Source: Acidimicrobiaceae bacterium (GTDB lineage Bacteria; Actinomycetota; Acidimicrobiia; Acidimicrobiales; Poriferisodalaceae). Taken from it: DNA of 64,000 nucleotides. Made by a program: the position numbers and the translations under genes. Positions 63,560-64,000 of the stretch are shown here, one piece after another (position 1 is the stretch's first letter; each line of letters begins with the position of its first letter). The stretch lies in the NCBI GenBank assembly GCA_905182565.1, contig CAJJCB010000024.1, positions 185,527 through 249,526 of the forward strand. The letters are read 5' to 3'. A model generated the notes under the pieces. That model was not told where the DNA came from and searched no databases. It saw only the letters and a list, made by a program, of their open reading frames with translations.

Positions 63560-64000
63560 TTAACGCTGGGGTCCTTCTCTCATGATCCGCTCAAGTTTGT
63601 CCTGAATTTTCTTTTCACTTGGATTACCGACAGCACCTGTTTGTTGAGCGAAAAGTGCCACACGTAGTTCTTGGAGAGTCCAACCGAGTTCGGTTATCTC
63701 TTCTGAGACTGGATAACGATCAGCTAAAATCTCATATTCTTTTTCGATTGAGCGACACTTGACTATTAGTCGATTGTCACGCGCTGGTTTGGATCCTAAT
63801 TGATCTATACGAATACTTATAGCTTGCATGTAGCGAGCTACATCAGGCAGTCGTTCGGTATGCATCGCTTGAACAAATCCAGGGTAGATGAGTCCATCTA
63901 GCTGTTTGTTAATGTCGACTTCTGAAATATGGCCACAAGTTGTCGAGTCAATACGAAGCCGCTTTCGGATTGACTCTGAGACAGTAAGCAAGGCAGCGCT
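63560..64000 (-). CDS. hrpA: C-terminal end of ATP-dependent RNA helicase HrpA (gene runs off the window)
   Basis: Last ~146 residues of a DEAH-box helicase of the HrpA type. They belong to the C-terminal DUF3418 domain: SESIRKRLRIDS, LDGLIYPGFVQAMHTERLPDVARYMQAISIRI (shortened), SEEITELGWTLQELRVALFAQQTGA. The helicase motifs lie beyond position 64000. HrpA processes mRNA and rescues stalled ribosomes in E. coli; many actinobacteria carry it. The frame is open through the window edge, so no start is seen; a TTG at 63991 is internal. Confidence 0.85.
   Translation of the reverse strand, partial: SAALLTVSESIRKRLRIDSTTCGHISEVDINKQLDGLIYPGFVQAMHTERLPDVARYMQAISIRIDQLGSKPARDNRLIVKCRSIEKEYEILADRYPVSEEITELGWTLQELRVALFAQQTGAVGNPSEKKIQDKLERIMREGPQR

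Overview
The window looks like a chromosomal stretch of a free-living, probably marine, actinobacterium. My best guess is an uncultured member of the Acidimicrobiia, but this is inference only. The hints are several predicted deazaflavin (F420)-type enzymes (three luciferase-like LLM proteins and one Ddn-type reductase), a monomeric NADP isocitrate dehydrogenase, many CoA-transferase, acyl-CoA dehydrogenase and hydantoinase genes, balanced to slightly AT-rich composition by eye, short spacers, and frequent GTG/TTG starts. I see no rRNA, tRNA, CRISPR array, insertion sequence or prophage gene, and no recognisable transcription factor gene in about 55 genes.

Layout. 0-8.5 kb: end of a membrane protein, a Baeyer-Villiger-type monooxygenase, a beta-propeller-like protein, a carotenoid-cleavage oxygenase, an alpha/beta hydrolase with an extra N-terminal domain, an SDR and ThrH. 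8.5-13.6 kb: a VOC protein and a reverse-strand set of MFS exporter, methyltransferase, LLM oxidoreductase and Fe(II)/2-oxoglutarate oxygenase. 13.6-18 kb: enoyl-CoA hydratase, AhpD-like protein, Ddn-type reductase, aromatic-ring-type FAD monooxygenase, LLM protein. 18-22.6 kb: central metabolism, with adenosylhomocysteinase plus purine nucleoside phosphorylase (SAH salvage) and an M20 deacylase divergent from argininosuccinate synthase. 22.7-29 kb: a second PhyH-type oxygenase and the reverse-strand run isocitrate dehydrogenase, carboxyltransferase 2, carboxyltransferase 1. 29-36 kb: TcuA-like flavoprotein, a decayed gene remnant, Ldh2-type dehydrogenase, and a beta-oxidation fusion gene interrupted by an in-frame TGA upstream of an acyl-CoA-dehydrogenase-like monooxygenase. 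36-38.8 kb: IlvE, LLM, VOC. 38.8-46.2 kb: a tight reverse-strand operon of acyl-CoA dehydrogenase, HyuA, HyuB and two CoA-transferases. 46-50 kb: RibH, quinone reductase, amidohydrolase, alpha/beta hydrolase. 50.4-50.7 kb: a 55-residue Cys-containing protein with a strong ribosome-binding site and its own terminator. 50.8-58.9 kb: SDR, enoyl-CoA hydratase, membrane protein, amidase, CoA-transferase, rhodanese and a dimethylformamidase-large-subunit homologue. 58.9-64 kb: SH3-like repeat protein, TPR protein, NAD-dependent epimerase, FMN reductase, SDR and the end of HrpA.

Together the genes suggest a generalist that oxidises, hydrolyses, activates to CoA thioesters and beta-oxidises diverse small organics, interleaved with housekeeping genes. 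The most interesting points are: (1) a TGA replacing the expected Trp codon of the beta-oxidation fusion protein, with the missing C-terminus intact downstream and the next gene starting exactly after it; (2) two tandem carboxyltransferases whose degenerate halves are complementary, predicting an obligate heteromer; (3) two overlapping CoA-transferases of which one lacks the catalytic Asp; (4) an archaeal/Thermotoga-type SAH hydrolase with a Glu-to-Gln change in its adenine-binding motif, coupled to DeoD; and (5) the small Cys protein.
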